A stretch of 64,000 nt of DNA from contig NZ_NWTG01000019.1 of assembly GCF_002532045.1 (NCBI RefSeq), positions 1 to 64,000 of the forward strand. Reading direction: 5' to 3'. The notes beneath the pieces were generated by a model. That model worked only from the letters and a program-made list of their open reading frames with translations, had not been told where the DNA came from and did no database searches. The position numbers were made by a program, and so were the translations under genes. Below, piece after piece: positions 27,548-36,331 of the stretch (the stretch's first letter is position 1; the number at the start of each line of letters is the position of its first letter). Origin of the DNA: Bradyrhizobium sp. C9 (GTDB lineage Bacteria > Pseudomonadota > Alphaproteobacteria > Rhizobiales > Xanthobacteraceae).

Positions 27548-27782
27548 TGAAGTGTTCTCCGGCAGTTTTTTGGAGGAGCGAATCGAGCGGCAGTTTATCC
27601 GCTGCGGGGGTTCCCACATCAAGACGCATGGCGCCGCAACAGGTTCCCGCAACCCACGAAAATTGCTCCAAATTGCCGCGTTTGTGGCGGCAGTTTTTCC
27701 GGAACATCACCGCCGCAGATGCATTGGCTCGCCGTGCGCATCGGCCAAGGCCGGCGCGCGCGTATAAGGAATGGAGCGAGCC

Positions 27783-28142
27783 ATGCGAAACAGAATACTT
27801 GCCGTTGCAGCGGTTGCTGCTGCGATCACGGTGCCGGCTGTTGCCGCACAGGCCCAGACCGTCGGCGTTGTCCGCGGTGGCCCGCCGGTTGCAGTCGAGG
27901 ATGACGAGGGCATTGCGATCGAGCAGCGCCCGGCATTCCGCGAATACATCGTGCGCGAGCGCGTGCCGAACTACACCGTTCCGGATCGCGTCGTGGTCGG
28001 CACCGTGCTGCCGGATGCCGGCGTAACTTATTACGACGTACCGCAACGATTCGGCGCGACGCCCTATCGCTACACCGTCGTGAATGGCGAGACCGTTCTG
28101 GTCGAGCCGCGTTCGCGACGGATCGTTCAGGTGGTCGAGTAG
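27783..28142 (+). CDS. DUF1236 family exported protein
   Basis: 119 residues from ATG 27783, eight bases after GGAG; an alternative ATG at 27771 adds four residues. The signal peptide (MRNRILAVAAVAAAITVPAV, cleaved after AQA) is followed by a DUF1236-type sequence: FREYIVRERVPNYTVPDRVV, VGTVLPDAGVTYYDVPQRFG and YRYTVVNGETVLVEPRSRRI. These rhizobial periplasmic or outer-surface proteins have no known function. The gene stands alone and is followed by a strong terminator. Confidence 0.82.
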   Translation: MRNRILAVAAVAAAITVPAVAAQAQTVGVVRGGPPVAVEDDEGIAIEQRPAFREYIVRERVPNYTVPDRVVVGTVLPDAGVTYYDVPQRFGATPYRYTVVNGETVLVEPRSRRIVQVVE

Positions 28143-28224
28143 CTCAGCGTTAGCATGATCGCCTGAACGAACAGTCCGGGCGCCGCGCAAGCGGATGTGC
28201 GCGCAGATCGACCGGACCAGAAAG

Positions 28225-28259
28225 CCCCGCCCGGCCTCCCCACCGGGCGGGGTTCTTCT
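28225..28259 (+). terminator. Rho-independent terminator after the DUF1236 gene
   Basis: A 10-bp perfect G+C stem CCCCGCCCGG / CCGGGCGGGG with loop CCTCCCCA, followed by TTCTTCT, 83 nt past the stop codon. Confidence 0.7.
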
Positions 28260-28304
28260 GTTGTAAAGCAAGATGGTGTCGTGCTGGATCGGTCTTGCGG
28301 CGGA

Positions 28305-28460
28305 CTGGCTCACCTCTCCCGCTTGCGGGGTCGAGACGAGCGAAGCTCGCTCTTAGGTCGCATCGTATCGAAGATGCGATGCGGGTGGGGGCTCTCTCCG
28401 CGATGTGACTCGCGGAGAGAGCCCCCACCCCAACCCTCCCCCGCAAGCGGGAGAGGGGGC
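28305..28460. repeat. Repeat block with 20-bp perfect hairpin
   Basis: Contains CCTCTCCCGCTTGCGGGG, the perfect 20-bp palindrome with arms 28383-28402 and 28411-28430 (8-nt loop), and CTCCCCCGCAAGCGGGAGAG. The CTCTCCCGC/GCGGGAGAG unit recurs at 42488-42509. It lies between the convergent DUF1236 and 370-aa protein genes. Confidence 0.75.
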
Positions 28461-28518
28461 GAACCGCCTTCGCGGTGCTATTCGATCTAATCTCATCGTG
28501 TTCTAGTGTCGTCGCGAC

Positions 28519-29631
28519 CTACGATTTCAGGATCGAGAGCAGCGTCGAGGTCGACTTGTAGTTCTTGATCGCAGCGTCCTGGAAATCCTGTGTCCAGTTG
28601 GCCGCCTGGCGTTCCTCTGCACTCATCGAGGAATATTGCTTGAGGATGCCGAGGCTGAATTGGCGCGGATCGCCGGCGGACTGGCTCTGCTTCAGCGCAT
28701 CGAGCACGGCAAGACGGGTCCGCGTATTGAGTTCCTGCTTGGCGGCGAAGATCTCCTCGCCCGAAAACTTCTTGTCCTGGTTCAGCGAGATCGACGACAG
28801 CGAGCGGTTGTCGAGCGAGGACAGATCAGCGAGCTGTCCGGTCTTGCGTCTGGAATCGTACACCAGTTCCTTGCCGTTCTTCGCCGCCTCGCTCTTCTGC
28901 CGATCGAGGAAGGCGCGCGCATCGCTCGCCACGCTGCCGAAATCGCGTGGCTTACCCGTCGTGGGCGACGTCGTCCCCGCCAGCGCGGCCGCGATCGGGT
29001 CGCCTGAAATTCCCGTCGGCGCCTTGTTCGGATCCTGCTGCGTCGCCTGAACCCCGTTCAGCACCGCGGCGCGCTGATTGGCCCAGGTCGCGGTTGCCTT
29101 TTCCTCGTCGCTGGCGCCGTCGAGATAGTCGAGCGCCGACTTGTAGCTGACGCTGTAGTCGCCGGTCAGGCGGGTGGTCGCAAGCGACGGCGCCAAGGCC
29201 TTGTCGAAGCGCTGCTTCAGCTCGGTGGCGGCGACCGCCTGCTCGTCCGGGGTGAATTTGCCGCCATTATTGGTCGAGATCGCAAACAGCGAGCGGCGAT
29301 CCAGGGTCGAGAGATCGATCGTGGTCTTGCCGTCGACGATCGGCTTCGTCACCCCCGCGGCCGTGTAGAGCCGGTCGAGCGTGACGCGCGCGTCATGGGT
29401 GACGGTCGCGAAATCCGGCAGCGGCGCCTTGGCCGGTATCTTGGCAAGCTGCGCACGGGCGGCATCCGACAGCGTGAGGTTGGTTGCAGCGCCAGGTGTC
29501 GCGGGCGCCGACAGGTCGCCGGCCGTGCCGTCGCCTGACAATGTCGACGCCAGCGAGGGCGTCGCGGCGGCCCGCGCATAGGCCGAGCCATATTGGGCGT
29601 AGGGATTGGGCGTGGTGCCGATCGAGGTCAT
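28519..29631 (-). CDS. Hypothetical protein with internal duplication, 370 aa
   Basis: Not recognised. After a low-complexity N-terminus (1-65, Ala/Thr/Ser/Gly/Pro-rich with PYAQYGSAYARAAA) there are two homologous segments. Segment 1 (about 74-195) has DARVTLDRLYTAAG, DLSTLDRRSLFAIS and DEEKATATWANQR. Segment 2 (about 231-358) has DARAFLDRQKSEAA, DLSSLDNRSLSSIS and AEERQAANWTQDF. The shared loops NNGGKFTPDE and NQDKKFSGEE resemble degenerate calcium-binding loops, but the fit to EF-hands is weak. No signal peptide, no transmembrane helix. Such N-termini occur on proteins exported by type III or flagellar systems, so secretion is possible but not shown. Confidence 0.7.
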   Translation of the reverse strand: MTSIGTTPNPYAQYGSAYARAAATPSLASTLSGDGTAGDLSAPATPGAATNLTLSDAARAQLAKIPAKAPLPDFATVTHDARVTLDRLYTAAGVTKPIVDGKTTIDLSTLDRRSLFAISTNNGGKFTPDEQAVAATELKQRFDKALAPSLATTRLTGDYSVSYKSALDYLDGASDEEKATATWANQRAAVLNGVQATQQDPNKAPTGISGDPIAAALAGTTSPTTGKPRDFGSVASDARAFLDRQKSEAAKNGKELVYDSRRKTGQLADLSSLDNRSLSSISLNQDKKFSGEEIFAAKQELNTRTRLAVLDALKQSQSAGDPRQFSLGILKQYSSMSAEERQAANWTQDFQDAAIKNYKSTSTLLSILKS

Positions 29632-29770
29632 CGGGGAGGTCCCTGCATTGGCGCGAGGGGCGATTTCTTAAGAAATCGTTGACTCGCCAGGACCCTCGCA
29701 GGGCATGGTTAATAAATTGCAAATTGTTTCAAAGTATTTCTAACGCGACACATCTCGCGGAGGCAGCCAG

Positions 29771-30145
29771 TTACCGGTCGACGACCCAGGCGTGGCGCCG
29801 CTGGGTGAAGACCGACTGCGACGGCGCGGGAAAATCGGGGTCGGCGAAGGCGCCGACCGCAACGCCGATCAGATCCGGCGCGCGAGCGGGCTCCCAATAG
29901 ACCGACGATCCGCAATTCGGGCAGAAATGAAACACCACCGGAGAGCCGCTGCCGCCGATGCGGCTGTAGTCACGCGCCTCGCCCTGCGGAGCGACATCGG
30001 CGCGCGGAAAGAAGGCCGCGACGCCGTAGGTGCTGCCGGTCCGCTTCTGGCACTCCAGGCAATGACACAGTGATACCATGACAGGCTCGCCCCGACAGGT
30101 GATGCGGAGCTGTCCGCAGGCGCATGTCGCGAGCCGCGCCATCAT
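29771..30145 (-). CDS. GFA family (Gfa-like, CENP-V fold) protein
   Basis: 124 residues. CACGQLRITCRGEP, then SLCHCLECQKRTGS and FHFCPNCGSSVYWE give the conserved zinc-binding cysteine pairs of the glutathione-dependent formaldehyde-activating (GFA/CENP-V) fold. Most members are of unknown function; the true Gfa enzyme makes S-hydroxymethylglutathione. It overlaps the preceding methyltransferase stop by four bases (ATGA), so the two are co-translated. Confidence is high for the fold, low for the activity. Confidence 0.85.
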   Translation of the reverse strand: MMARLATCACGQLRITCRGEPVMVSLCHCLECQKRTGSTYGVAAFFPRADVAPQGEARDYSRIGGSGSPVVFHFCPNCGSSVYWEPARAPDLIGVAVGAFADPDFPAPSQSVFTQRRHAWVVDR

Positions 30146-30738
30146 CGCCTGCCCTTGCGTGCGACCAGCCGGTGAATGACCTTGCCGGACGAGGCGCTGA
30201 CGACCTCAGCATCGAGCAGCAATTCGGCCGCCGCCAACTCAGCCCGCACCAGCGCGGTATCGAACGCCGCGTAGAGCCGGCCATGCCCATCGCGCGCGTC
30301 GTCACCTCTGGTGACGCGCCAGCTCAGATAGAAGATGCCGCCGGGCTTCACGATGTCGAACATGCGGCGCACCGACGGCGCTACAGCAACGTGATCGAGA
30401 TGCATGATCACGGTCTCGCACAGCACATTGTCGAAACTGTCGGCGGCGATGCCGGACAGCTCGGGCAGTTCGGCGTGGATGAAGCGCAGCGCCGGGTAGC
30501 GGGTGCGCGCTTCCGCGAGCAGGCCCTCGGAGGCATCAAAGCCGTCGGCCGGGAAGCCATTGGCATTCAACCAGGCCACCTCGCGGCCGCTGCCGCAGCC
30601 GATATCGGCGGTCGCGCCGCCCTTGATGAAGAATTGCCCGACGATCTCCTGCAGATCGCGAGGTGCCGGCTGCTCGTGCCAGTCCTGCGCAAACGCCGCC
30701 GCCTCCTTGTCGTAAGCGGCGAGCGTTGCACGGTCCAT
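30142..30738 (-). CDS. Class I SAM-dependent methyltransferase
   Basis: 198 residues. Motif I is ADIGCGSGREVAWLNANG (in the first third), followed by GFDASEGLL and the DNVLCETVIMHLDHVAV acidic/hydrophobic strand, then VRRMFDIVKPGGIFYLSWRV. This is the Methyltransf_11/25 type that modifies small molecules. The substrate cannot be predicted. It lies 3 nt after the glyS stop and overlaps the GFA gene, so this is the distal part of the glyQS operon. Confidence 0.82.
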   Translation of the reverse strand: MDRATLAAYDKEAAAFAQDWHEQPAPRDLQEIVGQFFIKGGATADIGCGSGREVAWLNANGFPADGFDASEGLLAEARTRYPALRFIHAELPELSGIAADSFDNVLCETVIMHLDHVAVAPSVRRMFDIVKPGGIFYLSWRVTRGDDARDGHGRLYAAFDTALVRAELAAAELLLDAEVVSASSGKVIHRLVARKGRR

Positions 30739-30741
30739 TGG

Positions 30742-32913
30742 TCAGCCCTCGATCCGGGAGAAATCTGCCACCGCACGCGTCGCGGCACGGATCTCGTTGA
30801 GCAGCTTCAGGCGGTTTTCGCGCACCTTCGGGTCATCGTCGTTGACCTTGACCTTATCGAAGAACGCATCCACCGCCGGACGCAGCTTCGCCATCGCGCT
30901 CATCGCGCCGGCGAAGTCCTCCTTGGCGACGGCGGCGGAGGCCTCGGCCTTCACCTGGTCAATCGCCTTCGCCAAGGTTTTCTCTTCGTCGAGCTTGTAG
31001 AGCGCGGCGTCGGGCGCGCCGTCGAAGGTACGCTTGTCCTTCTTCTCCTCGATGGCGAGGATGTTGCTGGCGCGCTTGGTGCCCGCGAGCAGGTTCTTGC
31101 CGTCATCGCTGTCGAGGAATTTGCCGAGCGCCTCGACGCGGCGCACCACGAGCAGCAGATCGTCCTGGCCGCCGAGCGAGAACACGGCGTCGACGAGATC
31201 GTGACGCGCGCCCTGGTCGCGAAGCTGGACCTTCAGACGATCCGAGATGAAAGAGCTGACACCACCAGCGCTCCATGCATCAAACGCTGATTCAAGCGTG
31301 CCCCGGATCGTTTCGGCCGGCTTAGCCCACGCTTCGACGCCCGAGCGTACGTGTGAGTTGCCTTGCTCGATATAGCCGGCAACTGCGTGGCCTAAGACCT
31401 CAGCCAGATGAACGCGATGCTCATTCGCGATCAAGATTCGAATCACACCTAATGCCGCGCGTCGCAACGCGTACGGGTCCTTCGATCCGGTGGGCTTCTC
31501 ATCAATCGCCCAGAATCCAACCAGCGTGTCGAGCTTGTCCGCCAGCGCCACCGCGACGCTCACCGGGTCGGTCGGCACGCGATCGGTCGGCCCCTGCGGC
31601 TTCCAGTGCTCCTCGCTCGCGGCAGCAACCGAGGCATCCTCGCCCTGCGCCAGCGCGTAGTACTTGCCCATCAGGCCCTGCAATTCGGGGAATTCGCCGA
31701 CAACTTCGGTCAGCAAATCCGCCTTCGCCAGCCGCGCGGCGCGTTTGGTCTTCTCGACATCGGCGCCGACCAGCGGCGCGATCTCGGCGGCGAGGCGTTC
31801 GATCCGCTTGATGCGCGCAGCCTGCGTGCCGAGCTTCTCGTGGAACACGATCTGCTCGAACTTCGACAGCCGGTCTTCCAGTCTGGTCTTAAGATCGGTC
31901 TCGTAGAAGAACTTCGCGTCCGACAGCCGCGGGCGGATCACGCGCTCGTTGCCGGCGACGATGGTCTTGCCGCCGTCGGGGGCCTCGATGTTGGCGGTCA
32001 GCACGAACTTGTTGGTCAATTTCCCCGTCTTGGGATCCTTGACCACGAAGCACTTCTGGTTGTTGCGGATGGTGGCGCGAATCACTTCATCCGGGATCGA
32101 CAAGAATTCCTTCTCGAACGATCCCATCATCACGACCGGCCATTCGACGAGTCCTGAAACCTCGTCGAGCAGCACCTGATCCTCGACCAACTCGAGGCCC
32201 TGCGCGAACGCCAGTTCCTTGGCGTCCTCGAGGATGATGTCCTTGCGCGCCTGCGGATCGAGGATCACCTTGGCGGCCTTCAACTTGGCCTCGTAGTCCT
32301 CGAAGCGGCGCACGCTGATCGCACCAGGTGCCATGAAGCGGTGGCCGTAGGTGGTCTGCCCGGCCTCGATGCCGTCGACCGAGAATTTCACGACATCAGG
32401 CTCTTCGGTCTCGAGCCCAAAAGTCGCGGTGATGGCGTGCAGCGGGCGCACCCAGGTGAGCGAGCCTGATTTCGCCGAACGCGCGCCCCAGCGCATCGAT
32501 TTCGGCCAGGGGAAGGTGCGGATGATCACCGGGATCATCTCCGCGATCACGTCGATCGCGGCGCGGCCGGGTTTTTCGATCAGCGCGATGTAGAAATCGC
32601 CCTTCGCATCTTTCTGGATCTTGGCTTCGTCCAGCGACTTGAGACCGGTCGCTTTCAGAAAGCCCTGCACCGCCGCATCCGGGGCGCCGATCTTCGGGCC
32701 GCGACGCTCGCTCTTCAAATCGGGCTGGCGCGCGGGAATGCCGTGCACGGTCAGCGCGAGGCGGCGCGGGGTCGCGAACGCCTTGGCGCCTTCATAGACG
32801 AGGCCGTCGGCGACGAGCTTGTCCGTCACCATGCGGCGCAGATCGTCCGCCGCCTTGGCCTGCATGCGGGCGGGGATTTCTTCGGAGAACAGCTCGAGGA
32901 GAAGATCGGGCAT
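30742..32913 (-). CDS. glyS: Glycyl-tRNA synthetase beta subunit
   Basis: 723 residues, slightly longer than the 690-700 usual. The N-terminus MPDLLLELFSEEIPARMQAK is diagnostic; YEGAKAFATPRRLALTVHGI, KCFVVKDPKTGKLTNKFV and GAPDAALYKLDEE fit GlyS, which binds tRNA-Gly in the alpha2-beta2 enzyme. Its ATG overlaps the glyQ stop by one base (TGATG), so subunits are coupled. A methyltransferase gene follows 3 nt after its stop. The conserved pairing with the alpha subunit leaves no doubt. Confidence 0.97.
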   Translation of the reverse strand: MPDLLLELFSEEIPARMQAKAADDLRRMVTDKLVADGLVYEGAKAFATPRRLALTVHGIPARQPDLKSERRGPKIGAPDAAVQGFLKATGLKSLDEAKIQKDAKGDFYIALIEKPGRAAIDVIAEMIPVIIRTFPWPKSMRWGARSAKSGSLTWVRPLHAITATFGLETEEPDVVKFSVDGIEAGQTTYGHRFMAPGAISVRRFEDYEAKLKAAKVILDPQARKDIILEDAKELAFAQGLELVEDQVLLDEVSGLVEWPVVMMGSFEKEFLSIPDEVIRATIRNNQKCFVVKDPKTGKLTNKFVLTANIEAPDGGKTIVAGNERVIRPRLSDAKFFYETDLKTRLEDRLSKFEQIVFHEKLGTQAARIKRIERLAAEIAPLVGADVEKTKRAARLAKADLLTEVVGEFPELQGLMGKYYALAQGEDASVAAASEEHWKPQGPTDRVPTDPVSVAVALADKLDTLVGFWAIDEKPTGSKDPYALRRAALGVIRILIANEHRVHLAEVLGHAVAGYIEQGNSHVRSGVEAWAKPAETIRGTLESAFDAWSAGGVSSFISDRLKVQLRDQGARHDLVDAVFSLGGQDDLLLVVRRVEALGKFLDSDDGKNLLAGTKRASNILAIEEKKDKRTFDGAPDAALYKLDEEKTLAKAIDQVKAEASAAVAKEDFAGAMSAMAKLRPAVDAFFDKVKVNDDDPKVRENRLKLLNEIRAATRAVADFSRIEG

Positions 32914-33848
32914 CAGACCGCCCTGCCCGTTTCAGTGTGGATCCAAGCCTCGCCGCAGGCCTTCGCCAGATCGCGCACGCGGCCGATATAGCTCTGCCGC
33001 TCCGTCACCGAGATGACGCCGCGGGCGTCCAGCAGGTTGAACACGTGGCTCGCCTTGATGCATTGGTCGTAGGCCGGCAAGGCCATCAGATGTTCCTTTT
33101 GATTGCCTCCCTCACGCCAGCCGGCGGCGAGATATTTGCGGCAGGCCTCTTCCGCCATCCTGAACTGCTCGAACAGCATCGCGGTGTCGGCGTACTCGAA
33201 ATTGTGCCGCGAATATTCCTGCTCGGCCTGCAGGAAGACGTCGCCATAGGTGACCTTCTCGGCGCCCTCGCGGCCGTTGAAGTTGAGGTCGTAGACGCGG
33301 TCGACGCCCTGCACATACATCGCGAGCCGCTCGAGCCCGTAGGTGAGTTCGCCCGCGACCGGCGCGCATTCGACGCCGGCGACCTGCTGGAAGTAGGTGA
33401 ACTGCGACACCTCCATGCCGTCGCACCAGCATTCCCAACCCAAACCCCAGGCGCCCAAGGTCGGGCTCTCCCAGTCGTCCTCGACGAAGCGGATGTCATG
33501 GACGGCGGCGTCGATGCCGATCGCGGCCAGCGACTTCAGGTACAGGTCCTGAAGGTTCGGCGGCGACGGCTTCATGATCACCTGGAACTGGTAGTAGTGC
33601 TGCAGGCGGTTGGGATTTTCGCCGTAGCGACCGTCCTTGGGCCGCCGCGAGGGCTGCACATAGGCCGCGTTCCACGGCTTTGGCCCCAGGGCGCGCAACG
33701 TGGTCGCGGGATGGAAGGTGCCGGCGCCCATTTCCATGTCGTAGGGCTGCAGGATGACGCAACCCTGCTCGGCCCAGAATCGCTGGAGAGCCAGGATGAA
33801 GCCCTGGAACGAACGTTCCGGGCGCATGTGGTCAGGCAGGGCGTCCAT
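32913..33848 (-). CDS. glyQ: Glycyl-tRNA synthetase alpha subunit
   Basis: 311 residues from ATG 33848 (MDALPDHMRPERSFQGFILA); the longer frame to 33941 is Pro/Ala noise. Catalytic subunit motifs: QRFWAEQGCVILQPYDMEMG, GAGTFHPATTLRALGPKPWN, WECWCDGMEVSQFTYFQQ and PVAGELTYGLERLAMY. It activates glycine and, with GlyS, charges tRNA-Gly. A dispersed repeat and a small membrane gene lie upstream. Essential housekeeping. Confidence 0.97.
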   Translation of the reverse strand: MDALPDHMRPERSFQGFILALQRFWAEQGCVILQPYDMEMGAGTFHPATTLRALGPKPWNAAYVQPSRRPKDGRYGENPNRLQHYYQFQVIMKPSPPNLQDLYLKSLAAIGIDAAVHDIRFVEDDWESPTLGAWGLGWECWCDGMEVSQFTYFQQVAGVECAPVAGELTYGLERLAMYVQGVDRVYDLNFNGREGAEKVTYGDVFLQAEQEYSRHNFEYADTAMLFEQFRMAEEACRKYLAAGWREGGNQKEHLMALPAYDQCIKASHVFNLLDARGVISVTERQSYIGRVRDLAKACGEAWIHTETGRAV

Positions 33849-33935
33849 CGTCAGTACAGGTCTCGCGAGGGGGTTTGAAGCGCGCGGGACCGTATCGGCG
33901 GCAGCCAATGGAATCAAGGCGATGGGAGTGCTGGG

Positions 33936-34017
33936 CGTCATTCCGGGATGGTCCGAAGGACCAGACCCGGAATCTCGAGATTCCGGGTTCTATGCTTCGC
34001 ATAGTCCCGGAATGACG
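33936..34017. repeat. CATTCCGGG inverted repeat, copy 1 (co-directional gap)
   Basis: Arms CGTCATTCCGGGA and TCCCGGAATGACG, with an inner CCCGGAATCTCGAGATTCCGGG palindrome. Very similar to the copy at 62642-62721. It lies between two minus-strand genes, upstream of glyQ. Confidence 0.8.
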
Positions 34018-34025
34018 GGTGATAT

Positions 34026-34217
34026 CTAGCCCGGGCGATAGGCCCCGGTCACGGGGTCGCGGCGCAGGGTCTTGATTTCGCTCGCACGCGACGCCTCGGC
34101 CACGCGGGACAATCGCGCCTCTTCCAGTTCCTGGTTGATCCGGACGGCTGTCTTGTATGCCCAGCGGACCACGGCCAGGCCACCCAGGACGCCTGCGAAT
34201 GCAATCAGCGGCGGCAT
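34026..34217 (-). CDS. Small membrane protein, 63 aa
   Basis: From ATG 34217: MPPLIAFAGVLGGLAVVRWA forms one transmembrane helix, followed by YKTAVRINQELEEARLSRVA, an amphipathic polar helix, and the tail RRDPVTGAYRPG. A GTG seven codons upstream is an alternative start. Not assigned to a family, but its spot between S49 peptidase and glyQ suggests a conserved small gene. A cytosolic helix tethered to the membrane is the likely topology. Confidence 0.6.
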   Translation of the reverse strand: MPPLIAFAGVLGGLAVVRWAYKTAVRINQELEEARLSRVAEASRASEIKTLRRDPVTGAYRPG

Positions 34218-34333
34218 CGGTCGATCCTTGTCGTTCACGTCTGTCAGGCCCCCAATGGACGGTATTCTTGCGCAAGCCGGCCTGCGCCGCAATCGCGCTT
34301 TTGGGGCTAAATGGCGCGCTCAAATCCCCGTGT

Positions 34334-35257
34334 TCACAGCCCGAATCTGGCCCAAATCGCCCTTGTTTCAACCGCCGAGATCAAATCGTCCGGCAGGCTT
34401 GCCAGCCCGTCCAGCGCCGCCATCGAGCCCGCGCCGGGCGCCCGCCGGCCGAGCAGGCCGGACAGCATGCCGCTCGCGGGCGCGATGACCGGGGTCAGCA
34501 CCTTCTCGCCATAGCGGGCCCGCAGCGTCGCGCGCAGGTCGCCGATGCCGTCGGCAAGCCCGAGCCCGATCGCGGTCTCGCCGGCCCAGTACTCGCCGGT
34601 GAACAACTCGTCGTCGGGTCCCTTCAGGCGGCTGCCGCGGCTCTGTTTCACCAGCGCAATGAAGATCGCATGGATCTCGCGTTGGATCGACTTCAGCCGG
34701 GCGACGTCGTCGGGGTTTTCGGGAAGAAACGGATCGAGCATCGCCTTGTGCGCGCCCGCCGTATAGAGCCGCCGCTCGACCCCGATCTTCTTGATCAGCC
34801 CCTCGAGGCCGAAGCTGCCGCCGACCACGCCGATCGAACCCAGGATCGAGGACGGGTCGCAATAGATCTCGTCGCCCGCGCAGGCGATCATGTAACCGCC
34901 GGAGGCCGCAACGTCCTCGATGAACACCAGCACCGGCAGCTTCTTCTCGGCAGCTAGTTGCCGGATCCGCAGATAGATCTGCCGCGACTGCACCGGCGAG
35001 CCGCCCGGCGAATTGATCACCAGCGCCACTGCCTTGGCATTCCGGGTGCCAAAGGCGCGCTCCAGCACCTTGGCGACGCCGGCGAGCGACATGCCGGGCC
35101 GCAGCGGCGTCACCGCGCCGATCACGCCCGACAGCCGCACCACCGGCACGACGGACATGCCGCGCCGGAAACGTGCCGGCAACATTCCCTGCACGCGTTC
35201 GAGCCATCCCGAACGTCCTCCAGAATGTCCTTGGCGATCACTTAATTGTTCACTCAT
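34334..35257 (-). CDS. S49 family signal-peptide-peptidase-like protein (SppA/SohB)
   Basis: 307 residues. Crotonase-type peptidase fold: ALVINSPGGSPVQS (78-91), then FIEDVAASGGYMIACAGDEI with nucleophile Ser119, and GVVGGSFGLEGLIKKIGVER leading to YTAGAHKAMLDPF with the general-base Lys171, as in the short SohB-like bacterial enzymes. It lacks an obvious N-terminal membrane helix but has a hydrophobic VVPVVRLSGVIGAVT at 37-51. It digests cleaved signal peptides or membrane-embedded fragments. It starts 109 nt from the divergent small plus-strand ORF at 35367. Confidence 0.9.
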   Translation of the reverse strand: MSEQLSDRQGHSGGRSGWLERVQGMLPARFRRGMSVVPVVRLSGVIGAVTPLRPGMSLAGVAKVLERAFGTRNAKAVALVINSPGGSPVQSRQIYLRIRQLAAEKKLPVLVFIEDVAASGGYMIACAGDEIYCDPSSILGSIGVVGGSFGLEGLIKKIGVERRLYTAGAHKAMLDPFLPENPDDVARLKSIQREIHAIFIALVKQSRGSRLKGPDDELFTGEYWAGETAIGLGLADGIGDLRATLRARYGEKVLTPVIAPASGMLSGLLGRRAPGAGSMAALDGLASLPDDLISAVETRAIWARFGL

Positions 35258-35366
35258 GCCGTTACCTCGGATTAACCACTTCTTATCACGCCAGTGTCAT
35301 TGGATTTCGTGGAACGCGTTTTGCATTTTGTCATTGGGGCTGCAATGCGCGGGCGGAGAGGGACCC

Positions 35367-35465
35367 ATGAAGATCTACCTGCTGATTTTGCTGATCGGGA
35401 CGCTCCTCACGGCGATCCACTTCACATCCAGGCCGGATCGCCAGTCGGAAACGGCCCCGCAGTAA
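35367..35465 (+). CDS. Small hydrophobic protein, 32 aa
   Basis: MKIYLLILLIGTLLTAIHF followed by TSRPDRQSETAPQ. One strong transmembrane or signal helix and a polar tail; the Shine-Dalgarno GGAGAGGG ends five bases before ATG 35367. Too short for a known domain. It is divergent from the S49 peptidase gene and converges with the methyltransferase gene. Conservation in relatives would settle whether it is real. Confidence 0.55.
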   Translation: MKIYLLILLIGTLLTAIHFTSRPDRQSETAPQ

Positions 35466-35503
35466 CTTTGTGCCAGTGACGATGCGGGCAGAGCGACTGC
35501 CCG

Positions 35504-36331
35504 CTAACGCCGCGCCAGCGGCAATTCTCCCTTCCCAGCCAAGATCTCCTGCACCCATTTATTGGGCACACCTGACTCTTCATTGAGCAACAGCGCGGCA
35601 TGCAGCCGCGTCGGCGCCCGGCCCCCCTTGGTGGCCCGTACCAGGATTCGGATCGCCGGCGAGGCTGCCTCGCCATGAACCGGCAGGATCTCGAGGCTGC
35701 CGAAGCCGCGGTCCAGCGCGGCCAGCACCTCGGCGATCCCGTCGGCCCGCCAGATCATTGCAAGCCTTCCGTTCGACCTCAAAATCCGCCGCGCGACGTG
35801 AACCCAGCTAGCCAGCGTGGTCGCAGTCGCGACATGGGCGCGCTGCCGCACGCCGTCCGGCGAGGCGCGATGCCTGGTGGAATCGTTGAACGGCGGGTTC
35901 ATCAGCACGACGTCGGCACTGTCGGGTCCAAGGCCCGCGTCGTCGAACGCTGAAGCGCCGGCCTCGATATCGAGCACGATTACCTCGGCCTTGATCGCGT
36001 TGGCGCCGGCGTTATTCCGGGCAAGCTCGGCCAATGCAGGGTCGATTTCGACCAGAACCAGATCGATCCCCCCCACCCGCCTTGCCACCGCCAGTCCGGC
36101 GGCGCCGACGCCGGAGCCGAGATCGACGACCCGGTCGCCTGATCGCGCCGGCGTTGATGCTGCCAGCAGGATCGCGTCATGGCCGGCGCGGTGGCCGCTG
36201 CGCGGCTGCCGCAGCCGCAATTGCCCGCCGAGGAATCCGTCTTCGGTGATCTCGGCCGCGGAAGACTGGTTTTTTGACGCGCTTTCTTGACGCGAACCGG
36301 GGCCCACTTCGCTTGAAAACGCCCTGGTCAT
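35504..36331 (-). CDS. TrmN6-like / class I N6-adenine methyltransferase
   Basis: 275 residues. GFLGGQLRLRQPRSGHRAGHD near residue 32 is the TrmN6-like entry, RVVDLGSGVGAAGLAVARRVG is the SAM-binding motif I, and DVVLMNPPFNDSTRHRASPD holds the NPPF catalytic motif for amino-group methylation of adenine (tRNA1-Val A37 in E. coli). Related enzymes methylate rRNA or protein glutamine. Its start overlaps the DUF2007 stop by four bases, so the two are co-translated. A Ser/Gln-rich N-terminus (1-25) is variable. Confidence 0.85.
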   Translation of the reverse strand: MTRAFSSEVGPGSRQESASKNQSSAAEITEDGFLGGQLRLRQPRSGHRAGHDAILLAASTPARSGDRVVDLGSGVGAAGLAVARRVGGIDLVLVEIDPALAELARNNAGANAIKAEVIVLDIEAGASAFDDAGLGPDSADVVLMNPPFNDSTRHRASPDGVRQRAHVATATTLASWVHVARRILRSNGRLAMIWRADGIAEVLAALDRGFGSLEILPVHGEAASPAIRILVRATKGGRAPTRLHAALLLNEESGVPNKWVQEILAGKGELPLARR

